From positions 1 to 64,000 of the forward strand of contig NZ_QTKT01000002.1 of the NCBI RefSeq assembly GCF_018424605.1: a stretch of DNA of 64,000 nt. Direction: 5' to 3'. Below the pieces are notes generated by a model. That model had not been told where the DNA came from, searched no databases, and saw nothing but the letters and a program-made list of their open reading frames with translations. This DNA is from Marinobacter lipolyticus. GTDB taxonomy: Bacteria > Pseudomonadota > Gammaproteobacteria > Pseudomonadales > Oleiphilaceae. Below are positions 20,532-30,790 of this stretch, in pieces. How positions within the stretch are numbered: the first letter of the stretch is position 1; every line of letters starts with the position of its first letter. The position numbers were made by a program, and so were the translations under genes.

Positions 20532-21572
20532 TCAGTCGATGGCTTTTACTGGAATCTGCTGGGCACGGGGGGTGGGCACGTCCGGAACGGCAAGGCCGAG
20601 GTTGTTCTTGTCGAACACCCGATCCGCGCGGTAGCTCGACCGCACCATGGGGCCGGAGGGAACTTCCATAAAGCCCTTCTCAAGGCCGATGTCGCGGTAA
20701 CGATTGAACTCCTCCGGCGTCACATAGCGTTCTACCGGTAAATGGTTCGGTGTCGGTCGCAGGTATTGGCCCAGAGTCAGGATGTCCACGCCGATGGCAC
20801 GCAGGTCGTCCATGGTCTGCAGGACTTCTTCGTCCGTTTCACCCAGGCCCAGCATCAGGCTGGTTTTGGTGATCACGTCCGGGCGATGCTGCTTGGCGTG
20901 GGCCAGTACGTTCAGTGTTTTGCGGTAGCCGGCGCGGGGGTCGCGCACGCGGGCGGTCAGGCGTTCGACGGTTTCCACGTTCTGGGCAAAGACATCGAGG
21001 CCGGAATCCACCACCCTTTCCACATCGGTCATTACCGCGTCGAAATCGGGAGTCAGGGCTTCAACAGCCACCTCGGGCGTGCGCTGTTTGATGGCGGAAA
21101 CGCACGCGGCGTAATGTGCAGCGCCACCGTCATCCAGGTCGTCCCGGTCAACGGAGGTCAATACAATATAGCGTAGCCCCATCAGTTCCACGGACTTTGC
21201 CGTGTTCTCAGGCTCTTCCGGGTCCAGCCAGCCCTTGGGGTTGCCGGTGTCTACCGCGCAGAATTTGCAGGCGCGGGTACACACCGAGCCCATCACCATG
21301 ATGGTGGCGGTGCCATTGGTCCAGCATTCGCCGATGTTGGGACAGTGGGACTCCTGGCAAACGGTGCTCAGGCGATGCTCGCTGACGTTCTTGCGCACGG
21401 CCTCGTACCGTTCCCCGCCGGGCATGCGCGCGCGCAGCCACCGGGGTTTGCGCTCCACTGGCCTGGATTCTTCGCTGGATGAACGTTTCACGCCATCTTT
21501 GATCGCGGAAAAGCCGTGCTCGCTACGAAATTTCGAACCACTGGTGACACGGGGCTTTGCGGTCTCGCTCAT
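20532..21572 (-). CDS. lipA: lipoyl synthase
   Basis: Radical-SAM enzyme that inserts two sulfurs into protein-bound octanoyl groups. 346 aa. The auxiliary cluster Cys motif is [12 protein letters not shown] and the radical-SAM motif is CTRACKFC; the C-terminal RSSYRAD serine ligand is present. lipB is not adjacent. The chemoreceptor gene follows after 25 nt. Confidence 0.96.
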   Translation of the reverse strand: MSETAKPRVTSGSKFRSEHGFSAIKDGVKRSSSEESRPVERKPRWLRARMPGGERYEAVRKNVSEHRLSTVCQESHCPNIGECWTNGTATIMVMGSVCTRACKFCAVDTGNPKGWLDPEEPENTAKSVELMGLRYIVLTSVDRDDLDDGGAAHYAACVSAIKQRTPEVAVEALTPDFDAVMTDVERVVDSGLDVFAQNVETVERLTARVRDPRAGYRKTLNVLAHAKQHRPDVITKTSLMLGLGETDEEVLQTMDDLRAIGVDILTLGQYLRPTPNHLPVERYVTPEEFNRYRDIGLEKGFMEVPSGPMVRSSYRADRVFDKNNLGLAVPDVPTPRAQQIPVKAID

Positions 21573-21675
21573 TACAACCGGACTCTCGTCAAGACTTGGG
21601 GAGCATTCAAGAGTAAATCGCAGACGGTGCAGTTACAAGACGAGTAGGGGCAATCACGGGGGTATTCAGAGAGGA

Positions 21676-21701
21676 AAGGGCACGACTTTCGTCGTACCCT
21701 T
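21676..21701 (-). terminator. probable terminator of metY
   Basis: On the minus strand AAGGGTACGAC pairs with GTCGTGCCCTT (one G-U pair, 4-nt loop), followed by TTTCCTCTC. It lies just after the metY stop. The U tract is weak. Confidence 0.45.
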
Positions 21702-21709
21702 GATCTCGG

Positions 21710-22987
21710 TCAAACAGTGGCAGCGTCCAGCGCCTGGGTGATGTCGACAATGATGTCATCCACATGCTCGATGCCGATCGACAACCGCACCAGGTCCTCG
21801 CTCACACCGGCACTTTTCAGCTCGTCCGGGTTCAACTGACGATGCGTGGTGGTGGCCGGGTGGCAGGCCAGGGACTTGGCGTCGCCGATGTTCACCAGGC
21901 GCAGAATCAGCTCCAGGGCATCGATGAATTTGGCACCGGCGTCGCGCCCACCTTTGATGCCAAAGCTCAGAATGCCGGAGGCCTTGCCGCCACAGATCTT
22001 GTCGCAGGTCGCCTTGTAGGGGCTGTTGGCCAGGGTTGCGTAATTGACCCACTCCACGGACGGGTGGTCCTGCAGGAAGTTGGCGACTTTCTCGGCGTTC
22101 TCGCAGTGGCGCTCCATCCGCAACGCCAGGGTTTCCAGACCCTGCATGATCAGGAAGGCGTTGAACGGGGCCAGGGCGGCCCCGGTGTTGCGCAGCGGTA
22201 CCACACGGCAGCGGCCAATGAAGGCAGCAGGGCCCAGGGCGTCGGTATAGACCACGCCGTGGTAGGAGGGATCCGGTTCGTTTAGCATCGGGAACTTGTC
22301 GGCGCTGGCCTTCCAGTCAAACTTGCCGGAATCCACCACCACACCGGCCACAGTGGTGCCGTGGCCGCCGATGTACTTGGTGAGCGAGTGAATCACGATA
22401 TCCGCACCGTGCTCGATCGGGCGGCACAGAAACGGCGTGGCCACGGTGTTGTCCACCATCAGCGGTATGCCGTGCCGGTGCGCAATCTCGGCCCAGCGCT
22501 GGATATCGACCACGTTGCCCGCCGGGTTGCCGATGGATTCGCAGAACAGGGCACGGGTGTTGTCATCGATGGCTTTTTCCACGGCATCGAAATCGTCATG
22601 GCGAACCATCTTGCACTCAATGCCCTGGTTCGGCAGGGAATGGGCGAACAGATTGTAGGTGCCGCCGTAGAGCTGGCTGGTGCTGACGATGTTGTTGCCC
22701 ACCTTGCAGATGGTCTGCAGGGCGTAAGTAATGGCGGCCATGCCAGAGGCCACCGCCAGTGCGCCCACGCCACCTTCCAGTTCGGCCATCCGCTCTTCCA
22801 GAACCGCGTTGGTAGGGTTCATGATGCGGGTGTAGATGTTGCCCTGCACCTTCAGGTCGAACAGGTCAGCACCGTGCTGGGTGTCGTCAAAGGTGTAGGA
22901 GGTGGTCTGGTAGATCGGCGTGGTGGCGGCCCGGGTTGTGGGGTCGCTTTTGAAGCCCGCGTGAAGGGCGAGGGTTTCCGGTTTCAT
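21710..22987 (-). CDS. metY: O-acetylhomoserine sulfhydrylase
   Basis: PLP enzyme making homocysteine (or methionine) directly from O-acetylhomoserine and sulfide or methanethiol. 425 aa from ATG 22987 with AAGGA 8 nt upstream. Cys/Met-metabolism fold: YTRIMNPTNAVLEER, the substrate region SQLYGGTYNLF, and the PLP lysine in HSLTKYIGGHG. The length above 420 and the large insert around 230-270 favour MetY over MetB/MetZ. Confidence 0.9.
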   Translation of the reverse strand: MKPETLALHAGFKSDPTTRAATTPIYQTTSYTFDDTQHGADLFDLKVQGNIYTRIMNPTNAVLEERMAELEGGVGALAVASGMAAITYALQTICKVGNNIVSTSQLYGGTYNLFAHSLPNQGIECKMVRHDDFDAVEKAIDDNTRALFCESIGNPAGNVVDIQRWAEIAHRHGIPLMVDNTVATPFLCRPIEHGADIVIHSLTKYIGGHGTTVAGVVVDSGKFDWKASADKFPMLNEPDPSYHGVVYTDALGPAAFIGRCRVVPLRNTGAALAPFNAFLIMQGLETLALRMERHCENAEKVANFLQDHPSVEWVNYATLANSPYKATCDKICGGKASGILSFGIKGGRDAGAKFIDALELILRLVNIGDAKSLACHPATTTHRQLNPDELKSAGVSEDLVRLSIGIEHVDDIIVDITQALDAATV

Positions 22988-23083
22988 GGCAACGATCCTT
23001 GCTGTTGGGTGTGTGGTTGTTGGTCTTGAGGCACGAGTATGCCATACCACACGGCAGCGGAAAGTGCCTGTTGGTCGCAGGCC

Positions 23084-23416
23084 TTAGTGGCCGGCCGTTC
23101 GGGAGAACAGATTGATGATCGCGACGCCTGTCACAATAAACGCCATGCCCGCCAGTGCCGGCAGATCGAGCTTCTGCCCGTAGATGGCCCAGGACACCAG
23201 TGCAATCAGCACGATACCCAGACCGGCCCAGATGGCATAGGCCACACCGATGGGGATCACTTTGAGGGTCAGCGACAGGAAATAGAAGGCCAGGACATAC
23301 CCCAGCACCACAATGACCGAGGGCGCCAGGCGGGTGAAGCCGTCGCTCGATTTCAGCGCGGAGGTGGCGATGACTTCCGCCACGATGGCGATTCCCAGAA
23401 ATAACCAGTGCTTCAT
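23084..23416 (-). CDS. small multidrug resistance exporter, EmrE type
   Basis: 110-aa dual-topology transporter with four membrane helices that exchanges protons for lipophilic cations. The essential Glu is in [18 protein letters not shown] and the Trp/Tyr signature in [29 protein letters not shown] matches EmrE closely, favouring the EmrE/Qac group over the guanidinium (Gdx) group. Start ATG 23416. It lies just after the terminator of tRNA-Met and needs its own promoter. Confidence 0.88.
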   Translation of the reverse strand: MKHWLFLGIAIVAEVIATSALKSSDGFTRLAPSVIVVLGYVLAFYFLSLTLKVIPIGVAYAIWAGLGIVLIALVSWAIYGQKLDLPALAGMAFIVTGVAIINLFSRTAGH

Positions 23417-23456
23417 AGCGCTTTCGCCTGCCGGATAGGGTGGTGCGGTGACAAAC

Positions 23457-23490
23457 AAAAAAGCCCGACTCCAGGGAGTCGGGCTTTTCA
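23457..23490 (-). terminator. intrinsic terminator after tRNA-Met
   Basis: A 12-bp stem AAAAGCCCGACT/AGTCGGGCTTTT (23459-23488) with 6-nt loop. On the minus strand the second arm runs into TTTTGTTTG. It lies directly after the tRNA-Met 3' end. Confidence 0.9.
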
Positions 23491-23496
23491 GAATAC

Positions 23497-23573
23497 TGGT
23501 AGCAAGGGGCGGAGTCGAACCGCCGACCCCAGCATTATGAGTGCTGTGCTCTAACCAACTGAGCTACCTTGCC
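23497..23573 (-). tRNA. tRNA-Met (elongator, anticodon CAT)
   Basis: Reverse complement starts GGCAAGGTAGCTCAG and ends GGTTCGACTCCGCCCCTTGCT-A-CCA. The anticodon arm CAGCA-CTCATAA-TGCTG gives CAT. The D-arm and the terminal pair fit the elongator form better than the initiator, which has an unpaired first base. A lysidine-modified tRNA-Ile2 is the alternative for any CAT tRNA. Confidence 0.93.
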
Positions 23574-23665
23574 ATTTCGCTTTGGGCATCGCCCCAAACG
23601 AGGCGCGTATTTTCAGTATTTGGGCCCTTGCTGTCAAGGCTTGGGGGCCGTTTTTTCCTGAAAAG

Positions 23666-24757
23666 TTATACGTTGAAGCGGAAGTGGATAACGTCGCCGT
23701 CCTTGACGATGTATTCCTTGCCCTCCAGGCGCCACTTGCCGGCATCCTTGGCGCCGGCTTCGCCGTTGTACTGCACGAAATCGTCGTAGCCCACGACTTC
23801 GGCGCGGATGAAGCCGCGCTCGAAATCGGTGTGAATCACGCCAGCCGCCTGAGGCGCTGTGGCGCCGATTTTCACGGTCCAGGCGCGGACTTCCTTCACC
23901 CCGGCGGTAAAGTAGGTCTGCAGGCCCAGCAGGCCGTAGCCGCCCCGAATTACCCTGTCGAGGCCTGGCTCTTCCATGCCCATCTCTTCCAGGAACATGG
24001 ATTTTTCATCGTCTTCCAGTTCGGAGATTTCGGCTTCTATCTTGTTACAGATGGGCACAACCACCGCATTTTCCGACTCGGCGATCTTGCGCACCGTGTC
24101 CAGATGCGGGTTGTTCTCGAACCCGTCTTCGCTGACGTTGGCAATGTACATGGTCGGCTTGACGGTCAGCAGGCAGAGCTCGCGGATCAGAGCCATCTGG
24201 TCTTTGTCCAGATTCATGCTGCGCACCGGCTTGCCCTCGTTCAGCACCGGCAGCAGCTTCTCGAATATCTCGAGCTGGGCCTTGGCTTCCTTGTCACCGC
24301 TCTTGGCCACGCGTTGAACGCGCTTGATGGCTTTCTCAACCGTGTCCAGGTCGGCCAGAGCCAGCTCAGTATTGATTACTTCGATGTCTGAGGCGGGATC
24401 TATCTTGTTGGCCACGTGGATGACGTTGCCGTCTTCAAAGCAGCGCACCACATGGGCAATGGCGTCGGTCTGGCGGATATTGGCCAGGAACTGGTTGCCC
24501 AGGCCCTCGCCCTTGGACGCGCCTGCCACCAGGCCGGCGATGTCGACGAATTCCATGGTGGTGGGCACGACCCGTTCGGGCTTGACGATCTCCGCCAGTT
24601 TGTTGAGGCGCGGATCAGGCATGGCCACCACACCGGCGTTAGGCTCAATGGTGCAGAACGGGAAGTTTTCCGCGCCAATGCCGGATTTGGTCAATGCGTT
24701 GAACAGGGTGGATTTGCCGACGTTGGGAAGGCCGACGATGCCGCAGTTAAATCCCAT
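23666..24757 (-). CDS. ychF: ribosome-binding ATPase YchF
   Basis: Obg-family protein that hydrolyses ATP and binds ribosomes. 363 aa. P-loop [17 protein letters not shown] at the N-terminus; the specificity motif position reads NKIE, consistent with ATP preference; the C-terminal TGS domain holds [16 protein letters not shown]. It follows pth by 37 nt in the same direction, the standard pth-ychF pair. Confidence 0.96.
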   Translation of the reverse strand: MGFNCGIVGLPNVGKSTLFNALTKSGIGAENFPFCTIEPNAGVVAMPDPRLNKLAEIVKPERVVPTTMEFVDIAGLVAGASKGEGLGNQFLANIRQTDAIAHVVRCFEDGNVIHVANKIDPASDIEVINTELALADLDTVEKAIKRVQRVAKSGDKEAKAQLEIFEKLLPVLNEGKPVRSMNLDKDQMALIRELCLLTVKPTMYIANVSEDGFENNPHLDTVRKIAESENAVVVPICNKIEAEISELEDDEKSMFLEEMGMEEPGLDRVIRGGYGLLGLQTYFTAGVKEVRAWTVKIGATAPQAAGVIHTDFERGFIRAEVVGYDDFVQYNGEAGAKDAGKWRLEGKEYIVKDGDVIHFRFNV

Positions 24758-24794
24758 GGAATGCCTCTGCTGGTGCTGGAAAAATTTGAGCGGA

Positions 24795-25382
24795 TTATAC
24801 CGGTTTGAAACTGTGCAGGCGATTCATCGCGGCGGAGAGTTTGCCGCTGGCTGCATCCGGTAATACCCGCATGATTTCGTCGATCACTGCGTTCAGTTCC
24901 TCGGTTTCCTGTTTGCCCAGGCGGCCGAGCACATAGCCGGTGACCTTGCGGCTGTCGCCTGGGTGGCCGATGCCGATACGCAATCTGTGAAAATCGTTAC
25001 TGCCGAGGTGGGCAATGGTATCCCGCAAGCCGTTGTGGCCGCCGTGCCCGCCGCCTTTTTTGAGCTTGGCGGTGCCAGGGGGGATATCGAGTTCGTCGTG
25101 AGCAACCAGAATCTGCTGGGGCTGAATCTTGAAAAAATCCGCCAGCGCCTTGATGGCCAGGCCGCTGCGATTCATAAAGGTGGAGGGATTCAATAAGTGC
25201 AGGTCGAGTCCCTGCCACTGGATGCGGGCGTAAAGCCCGTGATACTTCCGCTCCGGGCGGAGCGTCTGGCCCGCGGCGCGGGCCAGTGCTTCGACGAAAA
25301 GGGCACCGGCGTTATGGCGGGTATTCTCGTAGTCAGCGCCGGGATTTCCCAGTCCAACCACCATGACAATATCCTGCGCCAT
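24795..25382 (-). CDS. pth: peptidyl-tRNA hydrolase
   Basis: Releases tRNA from stalled peptidyl-tRNAs. 195 aa. Catalytic His in YENTRHNAG, the conserved Asn in FMNRSG and Asp in DELDIPPG are present, followed by [14 protein letters not shown]. Lies 30 nt after rplY. Confidence 0.96.
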   Translation of the reverse strand: MAQDIVMVVGLGNPGADYENTRHNAGALFVEALARAAGQTLRPERKYHGLYARIQWQGLDLHLLNPSTFMNRSGLAIKALADFFKIQPQQILVAHDELDIPPGTAKLKKGGGHGGHNGLRDTIAHLGSNDFHRLRIGIGHPGDSRKVTGYVLGRLGKQETEELNAVIDEIMRVLPDAASGKLSAAMNRLHSFKPV

Positions 25383-25412
25383 TCGCCGGTGCCCTCGTCT
25401 TTACAGGAGTGA

Positions 25413-26054
25413 TTACTCCTTGTCTTCGCCTTCGCCTTCTTCGCCTTCTTCGGCGTCATCAACCTTGGCGCCGCGCGGCTTGTGGATAGCCACCACCGGC
25501 AGGTCGTGATCTTCGCCCTGCAGCAGAGCAGCGATCTTGACGTTTTTCGGCAGTTTCAGATCGCTCAGGTGGACGACCTGGTCCATTTCAACGGTGGTCA
25601 TGTCCACTTCGATGAACTCGGGCAGGTTCTGCGGCAGACAGATCACTTCCACTTCGTTGATCTGGTGGTTGGCTACGCCGCCCTGAAGCTTGATGGCCGG
25701 TGCAGTGTCTTCGTTGATGAAGTGCAGCGGCACGTTGACGTGGATCTCGTGATCCTTGTCGACACGCAGGAAGTCGGCGTGGGTCAGCAGCGGCTTGTAC
25801 GGGTGACGCTGCAGATCCTTCAGGATCACGCTTTCTTTCTTGCCGTCCAGCTCGATGGTCAGTACGTGGGAGAAGAACGCTTCGTTCTCCAGAGCCTTTT
25901 TCAGCTCGTTGTGCCAGATGGAGACCGGAGTGGCTTCCTTGTTACCGCCATAGATGATGGCCGGGATTTTACGCTCCTCACGACGCAGGCGGCGGCTCGC
26001 ACCTCTCCCCTGATCGCCACGAGGAAATGCTTCAATAACAAATTCCTGGGACAT
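25413..26054 (-). CDS. rplY: 50S ribosomal protein L25 (long, Ctc/TL5 type)
   Basis: Binds 5S rRNA. 213 aa from ATG 26054, chosen because GAGGT lies 8 nt upstream and the protein then begins MSQEFVIEA. The N-terminal 5S-binding barrel (residues 1-95) is followed by a C-terminal beta domain absent from the short enteric L25, and a Glu-rich end. Part of prs-rplY-pth-ychF, although a strong terminator separates it from prs. Confidence 0.95.
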   Translation of the reverse strand: MSQEFVIEAFPRGDQGRGASRRLRREERKIPAIIYGGNKEATPVSIWHNELKKALENEAFFSHVLTIELDGKKESVILKDLQRHPYKPLLTHADFLRVDKDHEIHVNVPLHFINEDTAPAIKLQGGVANHQINEVEVICLPQNLPEFIEVDMTTVEMDQVVHLSDLKLPKNVKIAALLQGEDHDLPVVAIHKPRGAKVDDAEEGEEGEGEDKE

Positions 26055-26150
26055 GATATGTACCTCAATCGTCACCTGAACTGCCCGCGACCAGGCGTTT
26101 GGACAGGTGATGTTTTTGAATAGCCTCAGAATGTTTTCTTCGGCTGACTA

Positions 26151-26184
26151 AAAGAATCGGGAGCCTGTTCAGGCTCCCGATTCT
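26151..26184 (-). terminator. intrinsic terminator of prs
   Basis: A 15-bp perfect stem (26153-26167 with 26170-26184) around a 2-nt centre, followed on the minus strand by TTTTAG. It lies 40 nt after the prs stop. Confidence 0.88.
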
Positions 26185-26225
26185 GTATCTGCTTGTTTTG
26201 TCTGAGTTAACTGTTAAAAACTTGC

Positions 26226-27176
26226 TCAGACGTTCTCAAACATGGCGCTGATGGACTCTTCGTTGCTGACGCGGCGAATGGACTCCGCGAGCAGGCCGGC
26301 CATACTGAGGACGCGGATTCTATCACAATTCTTCGCTTTGTCACCCAGCGGAATGGTGTCACAGACCACCAGTTCGTCGAGCTCGGAGGCGTTGATGTTG
26401 TCAATCGCCGGGCCGGACAGCACCGGGTGGGTGATGTAGGCCACGACCCGTGATGCGCCATGCTCCTTGAGTGCATTGGCGGCCTTGCACAGGGTGCCGG
26501 CGGTATCGATGATGTCATCCACCAGGATGCAGGTCTTGTCTTTTACATCACCGATGATGTGCATGACTTGGGAGACGTTGGCTCGCGGACGGCGCTTGTC
26601 GATGATGGCCAGGTCGGCGTCGTCGAGGCGCTTGGCAATGGCCCGCGCCCGAACCACGCCGCCAACGTCGGGGGAAACCACAACAAAGTTCTCGAAGCGC
26701 TGCTTCTCGATGTCTTCAAGCAACACCGGAGTAGCGTAGATGTTGTCTACCGGGATGTCGAAGAAGCCCTGGATCTGATCCGCGTGAAGGTCAAGGGTCA
26801 GTACCCGGTCCACGCCGATGCTGGAAATCATGTCGGCCACAACTTTGGCGCTGATGGCTACCCGCGTTGAGCGAACGCGGCGATCCTGACGGGCGTATCC
26901 GTAATAGGGGATAACGGCGGTGATGCGTGTTGCGGAGGCACGGCGAAGTGCGTCGGCCATCACGATCAGTTCCATCAGGTTGTCGTTGGTGGGGTAGCAG
27001 GTGGGCTGGATGATGAAAACATCATGGCCCCGCACGTTCTCATCGATCTCGACGGTGGTTTCACCATCGCTGAACCGGCCTACAGTGGCCTGACCCATGG
27101 GAATGTGGAGTTTCTGGGCAATAGCTTTGGCAAGGTCAGGATTGGCATTGCCAGCGAAAATCATCAGTTTGGACAC
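26226..27176 (-). CDS. prs: ribose-phosphate pyrophosphokinase
   Basis: Makes PRPP from ribose-5-phosphate and ATP for nucleotide, His, Trp and NAD synthesis. 316 aa from GTG 27176, with AAGGA 7 nt upstream; this start matches family length, whereas the open frame itself reads back through tRNA-Gln. Motifs: [17 protein letters not shown], the catalytic loop after [17 protein letters not shown], and the PRPP-binding [10 protein letters not shown]. Confidence 0.96.
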   Translation of the reverse strand: MSKLMIFAGNANPDLAKAIAQKLHIPMGQATVGRFSDGETTVEIDENVRGHDVFIIQPTCYPTNDNLMELIVMADALRRASATRITAVIPYYGYARQDRRVRSTRVAISAKVVADMISSIGVDRVLTLDLHADQIQGFFDIPVDNIYATPVLLEDIEKQRFENFVVVSPDVGGVVRARAIAKRLDDADLAIIDKRRPRANVSQVMHIIGDVKDKTCILVDDIIDTAGTLCKAANALKEHGASRVVAYITHPVLSGPAIDNINASELDELVVCDTIPLGDKAKNCDRIRVLSMAGLLAESIRRVSNEESISAMFENV

Positions 27177-27228
27177 GACGGCATCCTTCGCGGTATCAGC
27201 GTTTGATTCAGAAGAAGCAGGAGAAAGG

Positions 27229-27303
27229 TGGCTGGGGTGGCAGGATTCGAACCTGCGCATGACGGGATCAAAACCCGTTGCCTTACCACTTGGCGACACC
27301 CCA
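27229..27303 (-). tRNA. tRNA-Gln (anticodon TTG)
   Basis: Reverse complement begins TGGGGTGTCGCCAAGTGG and ends GGTTCGAATCCTGCCACCCCA-G-CCA. Anticodon arm ACGGG-TTTTGAT-CCCGT gives TTG. The U1-A72 pair and G73 discriminator are typical for tRNA-Gln. It sits between ispE and prs, as in related genomes. Confidence 0.96.
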
Positions 27304-27322
27304 GTATCGTGCTTTTTTGGCA

Positions 27323-28186
27323 TCATGTCAGCTCTGTCAGCTTTGTGTGAAGCGGTGAAACATTCACCCCTTGAGCGACGAACCCCGTGATGCCGGAGGG
27401 TTTGCTTTCCCAGATAATCCGGGCTGCGGATTCTGTCGGGAAACGTCCAAATATGCAAGCCCCGGTTCCGGTTAATCTTGCAGGTCCGAATTGTGAAAGC
27501 CATTCAAGGCTCTGGTTAACCTCCGGATACAGTTTGCGAACTACATCCTCACAGTCGTTTCGGTACCTCGAGGCGTCTCCCTCAAAAGCGGGCGCTATTT
27601 TGATTCTAGGGGTGTTCCTTGTCAACCCTTGCTCGGAAAAAATCTTGCCGGTGTTTATATCGCAGGCGGGTTTAAGAACCAAAAACCAGTCTTGTGGAGG
27701 ATTGGCCGGCGTCAGCTGCTCTCCCACGCCCTCGCCCCAGGCGGCGTGCCCGCGAACGAACACGGGCACATCGGCGCCCAGCTGCAGTCCGAGTTCCGCA
27801 AGCTGGTCAATGGAGCGCCCCAGTTGCCAGTAGTGGTTCAGGCCGAGCAGCACGGTGGCGGCGTTGGAGCTGCCGCCGCCGAGGCCGCCGCCCATGGGCA
27901 GTCGCTTGGCGACGTCGAGGGTCACGCCGGGCAGTTCGGCGGCCTGGTTGCCGGCCAGCAACCGGGCGGCACGCAGAATGAGGTTGTCCTGGTCATTGAC
28001 CCCCGGTATCGACGCGGCGAGGTGAATGCCCGGGCGGCCGTCGCTGGCCGGCACGAAGGTGATCTCGTCGCCGTAGTCGAGAAACTGGAACAGGGTCTGC
28101 AGCTCGTGGTAGCCGTCTGGCCGGCGCCCGACAATGTGCAGGCAAAGGTTGAGCTTGGCCGGGGAGGGCAGGGTAAACGCGTTCAC
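27323..28186 (-). CDS. ispE: 4-diphosphocytidyl-2-C-methyl-D-erythritol kinase
   Basis: GHMP kinase of the MEP isoprenoid pathway. 287 aa. Substrate motif [22 protein letters not shown] at the N-terminus (shown in part) and the ATP-binding loop [16 protein letters not shown] are intact. Start overlaps the lolB stop by 4 nt (ATGA). Confidence 0.96.
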   Translation of the reverse strand: MNAFTLPSPAKLNLCLHIVGRRPDGYHELQTLFQFLDYGDEITFVPASDGRPGIHLAASIPGVNDQDNLILRAARLLAGNQAAELPGVTLDVAKRLPMGGGLGGGSSNAATVLLGLNHYWQLGRSIDQLAELGLQLGADVPVFVRGHAAWGEGVGEQLTPANPPQDWFLVLKPACDINTGKIFSEQGLTRNTPRIKIAPAFEGDASRYRNDCEDVVRKLYPEVNQSLEWLSQFGPARLTGTGACIFGRFPTESAARIIWESKPSGITGFVAQGVNVSPLHTKLTELT

Positions 28187-28830
28187 CGGGCGGGTCCCGG
28201 GGTTGCCTGCCAGTCAGTCACCACCATTCGCACGCGTTTGTCGTCTTTGACGGCGGTGATGCGGGCCGGTAACGGCGGGTAGCCGGTGATAAAAGGCTGC
28301 CAGCGGTCGTAGCGGATCTCCCAGCCCTGCTGGCGGATCATTGCGAGCTGCCGGTTACTATCAAACAGCAGGCGGAAATCGCCGTCAGGGCCGGGCAGGC
28401 CGCGTATCCACCACACCAGGCTTTCGATCGGCAGTTGCCATCCGGTCGCGGCCTTGATCAGCGCCTCGGGATCACCGGAGCGATAGGTCTCGCCGTCCGG
28501 CAGGGTCAGTGCAATAAAGCCGGGAACCCCCTGAAGGCTGGTGCGGCCCATGCCAAGGAAGGAGGACGACAGTTCCAGGTCGTAGGCGTCCTGTTTCTGA
28601 ATCCAGTGGTTGATGATGGCGGTACCACTGTCGGACGGCTGTTTGACCGCCAGCTTGCCGCTCAGCTCCCAGGCGTCCAGTCGCCTTAGCTGTTCGCTGC
28701 GTTGGGTCCAGTCGGCCGGTGGCTGATCGGTCAGGCCTTCGGGCAGGGGTTCCAGCTGGATGGTGGTGCAGGCGCCGAGCAGCATCAGCACGGTGGCCAA
28801 CGTCAGCAGGCGCAGTCTGGGCAGAATCAA
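28183..28830 (-). CDS. lolB: outer-membrane lipoprotein receptor LolB
   Basis: Takes lipoproteins from LolA and inserts them into the outer membrane. 215 aa with a lipoprotein signal ending LLGAC (Cys 21). The mature part has the LolB features WELSGKLAVKQPSDSG and SLVWWIRGLPGP. Coupled by 4-nt overlaps with the TPR gene upstream and ispE downstream. Confidence 0.93.
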   Translation of the reverse strand: MILPRLRLLTLATVLMLLGACTTIQLEPLPEGLTDQPPADWTQRSEQLRRLDAWELSGKLAVKQPSDSGTAIINHWIQKQDAYDLELSSSFLGMGRTSLQGVPGFIALTLPDGETYRSGDPEALIKAATGWQLPIESLVWWIRGLPGPDGDFRLLFDSNRQLAMIRQQGWEIRYDRWQPFITGYPPLPARITAVKDDKRVRMVVTDWQATPGPAR

Positions 28831-30572
28831 GGCTGCTGTTCTCCGGTCAGTCGCTGAATGGTTTCAATCAGTACCGGGTGGTCAGGATCCACATCGATGC
28901 CTTCCTTCCATATGATGCGAGCCTGATCCTGAGCGCCGGTGCTCCACAGCACTTCCCCGTAATGGGCAGAAACCTCGGGGTCCGGGTAGGCGGCCCAGGC
29001 TTCCGACAGGTAGGCCAGAGCTTCCTGCTGCTGCCCTTGCAGAAACAGTACCCACCCCATGCTGTCGAGGATGGCCGGGTTCTCGGGGTCCAGGGCCAGT
29101 GCGCGTTCGATGAAGCTGCGCGCCTCGTCGAGCCGGTCGGTGCGGGTTGTGAGGATGTACCCCAGGGCGTTGAGGGCCACGGCGTTGTCGGGATCGTCCT
29201 CAATGATCAGGCGAAGGTCCTGCTCGGCCTTGTCCGTCGCATCCATGCTGTCGTAGAGCATGGCACGGGCATAACGGATCCTGACGTTGTCTGGGAAGGC
29301 GTCCAGTGCCTCGGTCGCGGTTTCCAGCGCCAGACTCTGCTTTTCCTGATCCAGCAACAGGTTGACCTCGAGCAGCCAGAAGTTCTCGGCCTGCTCGGGA
29401 TTTGCCTGGCGCAGGCCCTGGATATCCGCCAGCGCCGAGTCGAGCTCGCCTTCTTCCGCCAACAGCGCGCTGGCGCGGGCCAGGGCCGGGAAGTAATAGT
29501 TGCCTTCTTCCACGCTGCGGTAGTAGCCGATGGCCTGCTGGGTCTTGTTTTCTTCGTCGGCAATCCGCCCCAGATAATAGTGAGCTTCACTGGTGTGCTG
29601 GCCCAGTTCGACCAGCCGGGTGAGATCCTTTCGTGCCAGGTCGGTCTGGCCGTTCTCCAGCGCCACTAGGGCGTGGGAGAGGCGCAGGCCCGGGGTGTTG
29701 GGGAAGCGCGTCATCAGGCGTTTGAATTCGTCCTGGGCGGCCTGGAGTTCACCTTCGCCGATCAGCATGCGGCCGTATAGTGTGCCCATGGCGCGGTTGT
29801 CCGGGAAGCGCCGGGTGTTGACCAGCAGGTGGTCAAGGGCTTCACGGCGCTCACCCACCTGATACAGCAGGTCGCCTTTGAGAATGATGGCAGGTTGAAA
29901 GTTCGGATCGTTTTCCAGCAGGGTTTCGATGCGGGCCAGGGCGCGTTTCGGCTGGTTGGTCACTTTCAGCAGCAGTGCGGTGCTGTATTCCAGCTCCGGC
30001 GTCTGCGGATGGCGTTCGGCCATCTGTTCATACAGCGCCAGCAGTTCCCGCTGCTGTTCCGGCGGCAGATTGGCCGCCATGGCCGCCAGGCTGTCAAAGT
30101 CGGCATCACCGCCAAGATCCATGATCTGTTCCATGTGGCCGATGGCGGTCTGCAGGTCGTTGTTCTTGACCGCCTGGATAGCGGAAACCCGGTGGGCCTG
30201 AAGGTTCTCGGGGTCGACCTCCAGCCACAGCTCGGCCAGCTGGCGCTGCGCGTTGTCGGCATTCAGGGACTGGGCAATCCGCATGGCCCGCTCGATCACG
30301 ACCTTGTCGCGGGACTGTTTTGCCGCGTTCAGGTAGTTCACCAGAGTCACATCGTAGCGTCCCCGCTGGGCGGCGATTTCGCCGGACAACAGCAGATAGA
30401 GCTCTTCCGGCTCGAAATCGGTGTAGCGGATCTCGGGTTCCGCCGGGGCAGCCTCAGCGGGCGTCTCTTCCTCGCTGGCGACGGGTTCGTCGGGCGTTCC
30501 GCTGAAGGCGGCGCAACCGGTGAGAGACAGCCCTAAAAGGCAGGAAAGATAAAACCGTGCAGATCTATGCAT
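28827..30572 (-). CDS. outer-membrane TPR lipoprotein
   Basis: 581 aa from ATG 30572. The signal ends LSLTGC (Cys 20), so it is probably lipidated. After an acidic linker the rest is a chain of about a dozen tetratricopeptide repeats (for example GYILTTRTDRLDEARSFIERALALDPENP near residue 480, quoted in part). The position upstream of lolB and divergent from hemA is conserved in Pseudomonas relatives. Such proteins probably serve as envelope scaffolds; the partner is unknown. Confidence 0.82.
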   Translation of the reverse strand: MHRSARFYLSCLLGLSLTGCAAFSGTPDEPVASEEETPAEAAPAEPEIRYTDFEPEELYLLLSGEIAAQRGRYDVTLVNYLNAAKQSRDKVVIERAMRIAQSLNADNAQRQLAELWLEVDPENLQAHRVSAIQAVKNNDLQTAIGHMEQIMDLGGDADFDSLAAMAANLPPEQQRELLALYEQMAERHPQTPELEYSTALLLKVTNQPKRALARIETLLENDPNFQPAIILKGDLLYQVGERREALDHLLVNTRRFPDNRAMGTLYGRMLIGEGELQAAQDEFKRLMTRFPNTPGLRLSHALVALENGQTDLARKDLTRLVELGQHTSEAHYYLGRIADEENKTQQAIGYYRSVEEGNYYFPALARASALLAEEGELDSALADIQGLRQANPEQAENFWLLEVNLLLDQEKQSLALETATEALDAFPDNVRIRYARAMLYDSMDATDKAEQDLRLIIEDDPDNAVALNALGYILTTRTDRLDEARSFIERALALDPENPAILDSMGWVLFLQGQQQEALAYLSEAWAAYPDPEVSAHYGEVLWSTGAQDQARIIWKEGIDVDPDHPVLIETIQRLTGEQQP

Positions 30573-30790
30573 GCAACATCCCGTATCCTGTATACAACGC
30601 ATCTGAGACGGCCGGCCCGGTGTTCAGGCGACCATGCAGTGCCGAGGTTCTATGATGGCACAAGCGTCTGATATTGCCCAACCTGTCAGCACTTCCCGAA
30701 CTCTCCGGGGTTATGGGTGGCGACACTGGCCTCCCGTCGGTAAAATGCGGGCAATGTTCATACTCCTTAAAAAGGCTTTTCACACCTGAC

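Noticed and set aside
27177-27503. N-terminal extension of prs
   Set aside because: Would translate tRNA-Gln; GTG 27176 has a ribosome site and gives the family length.
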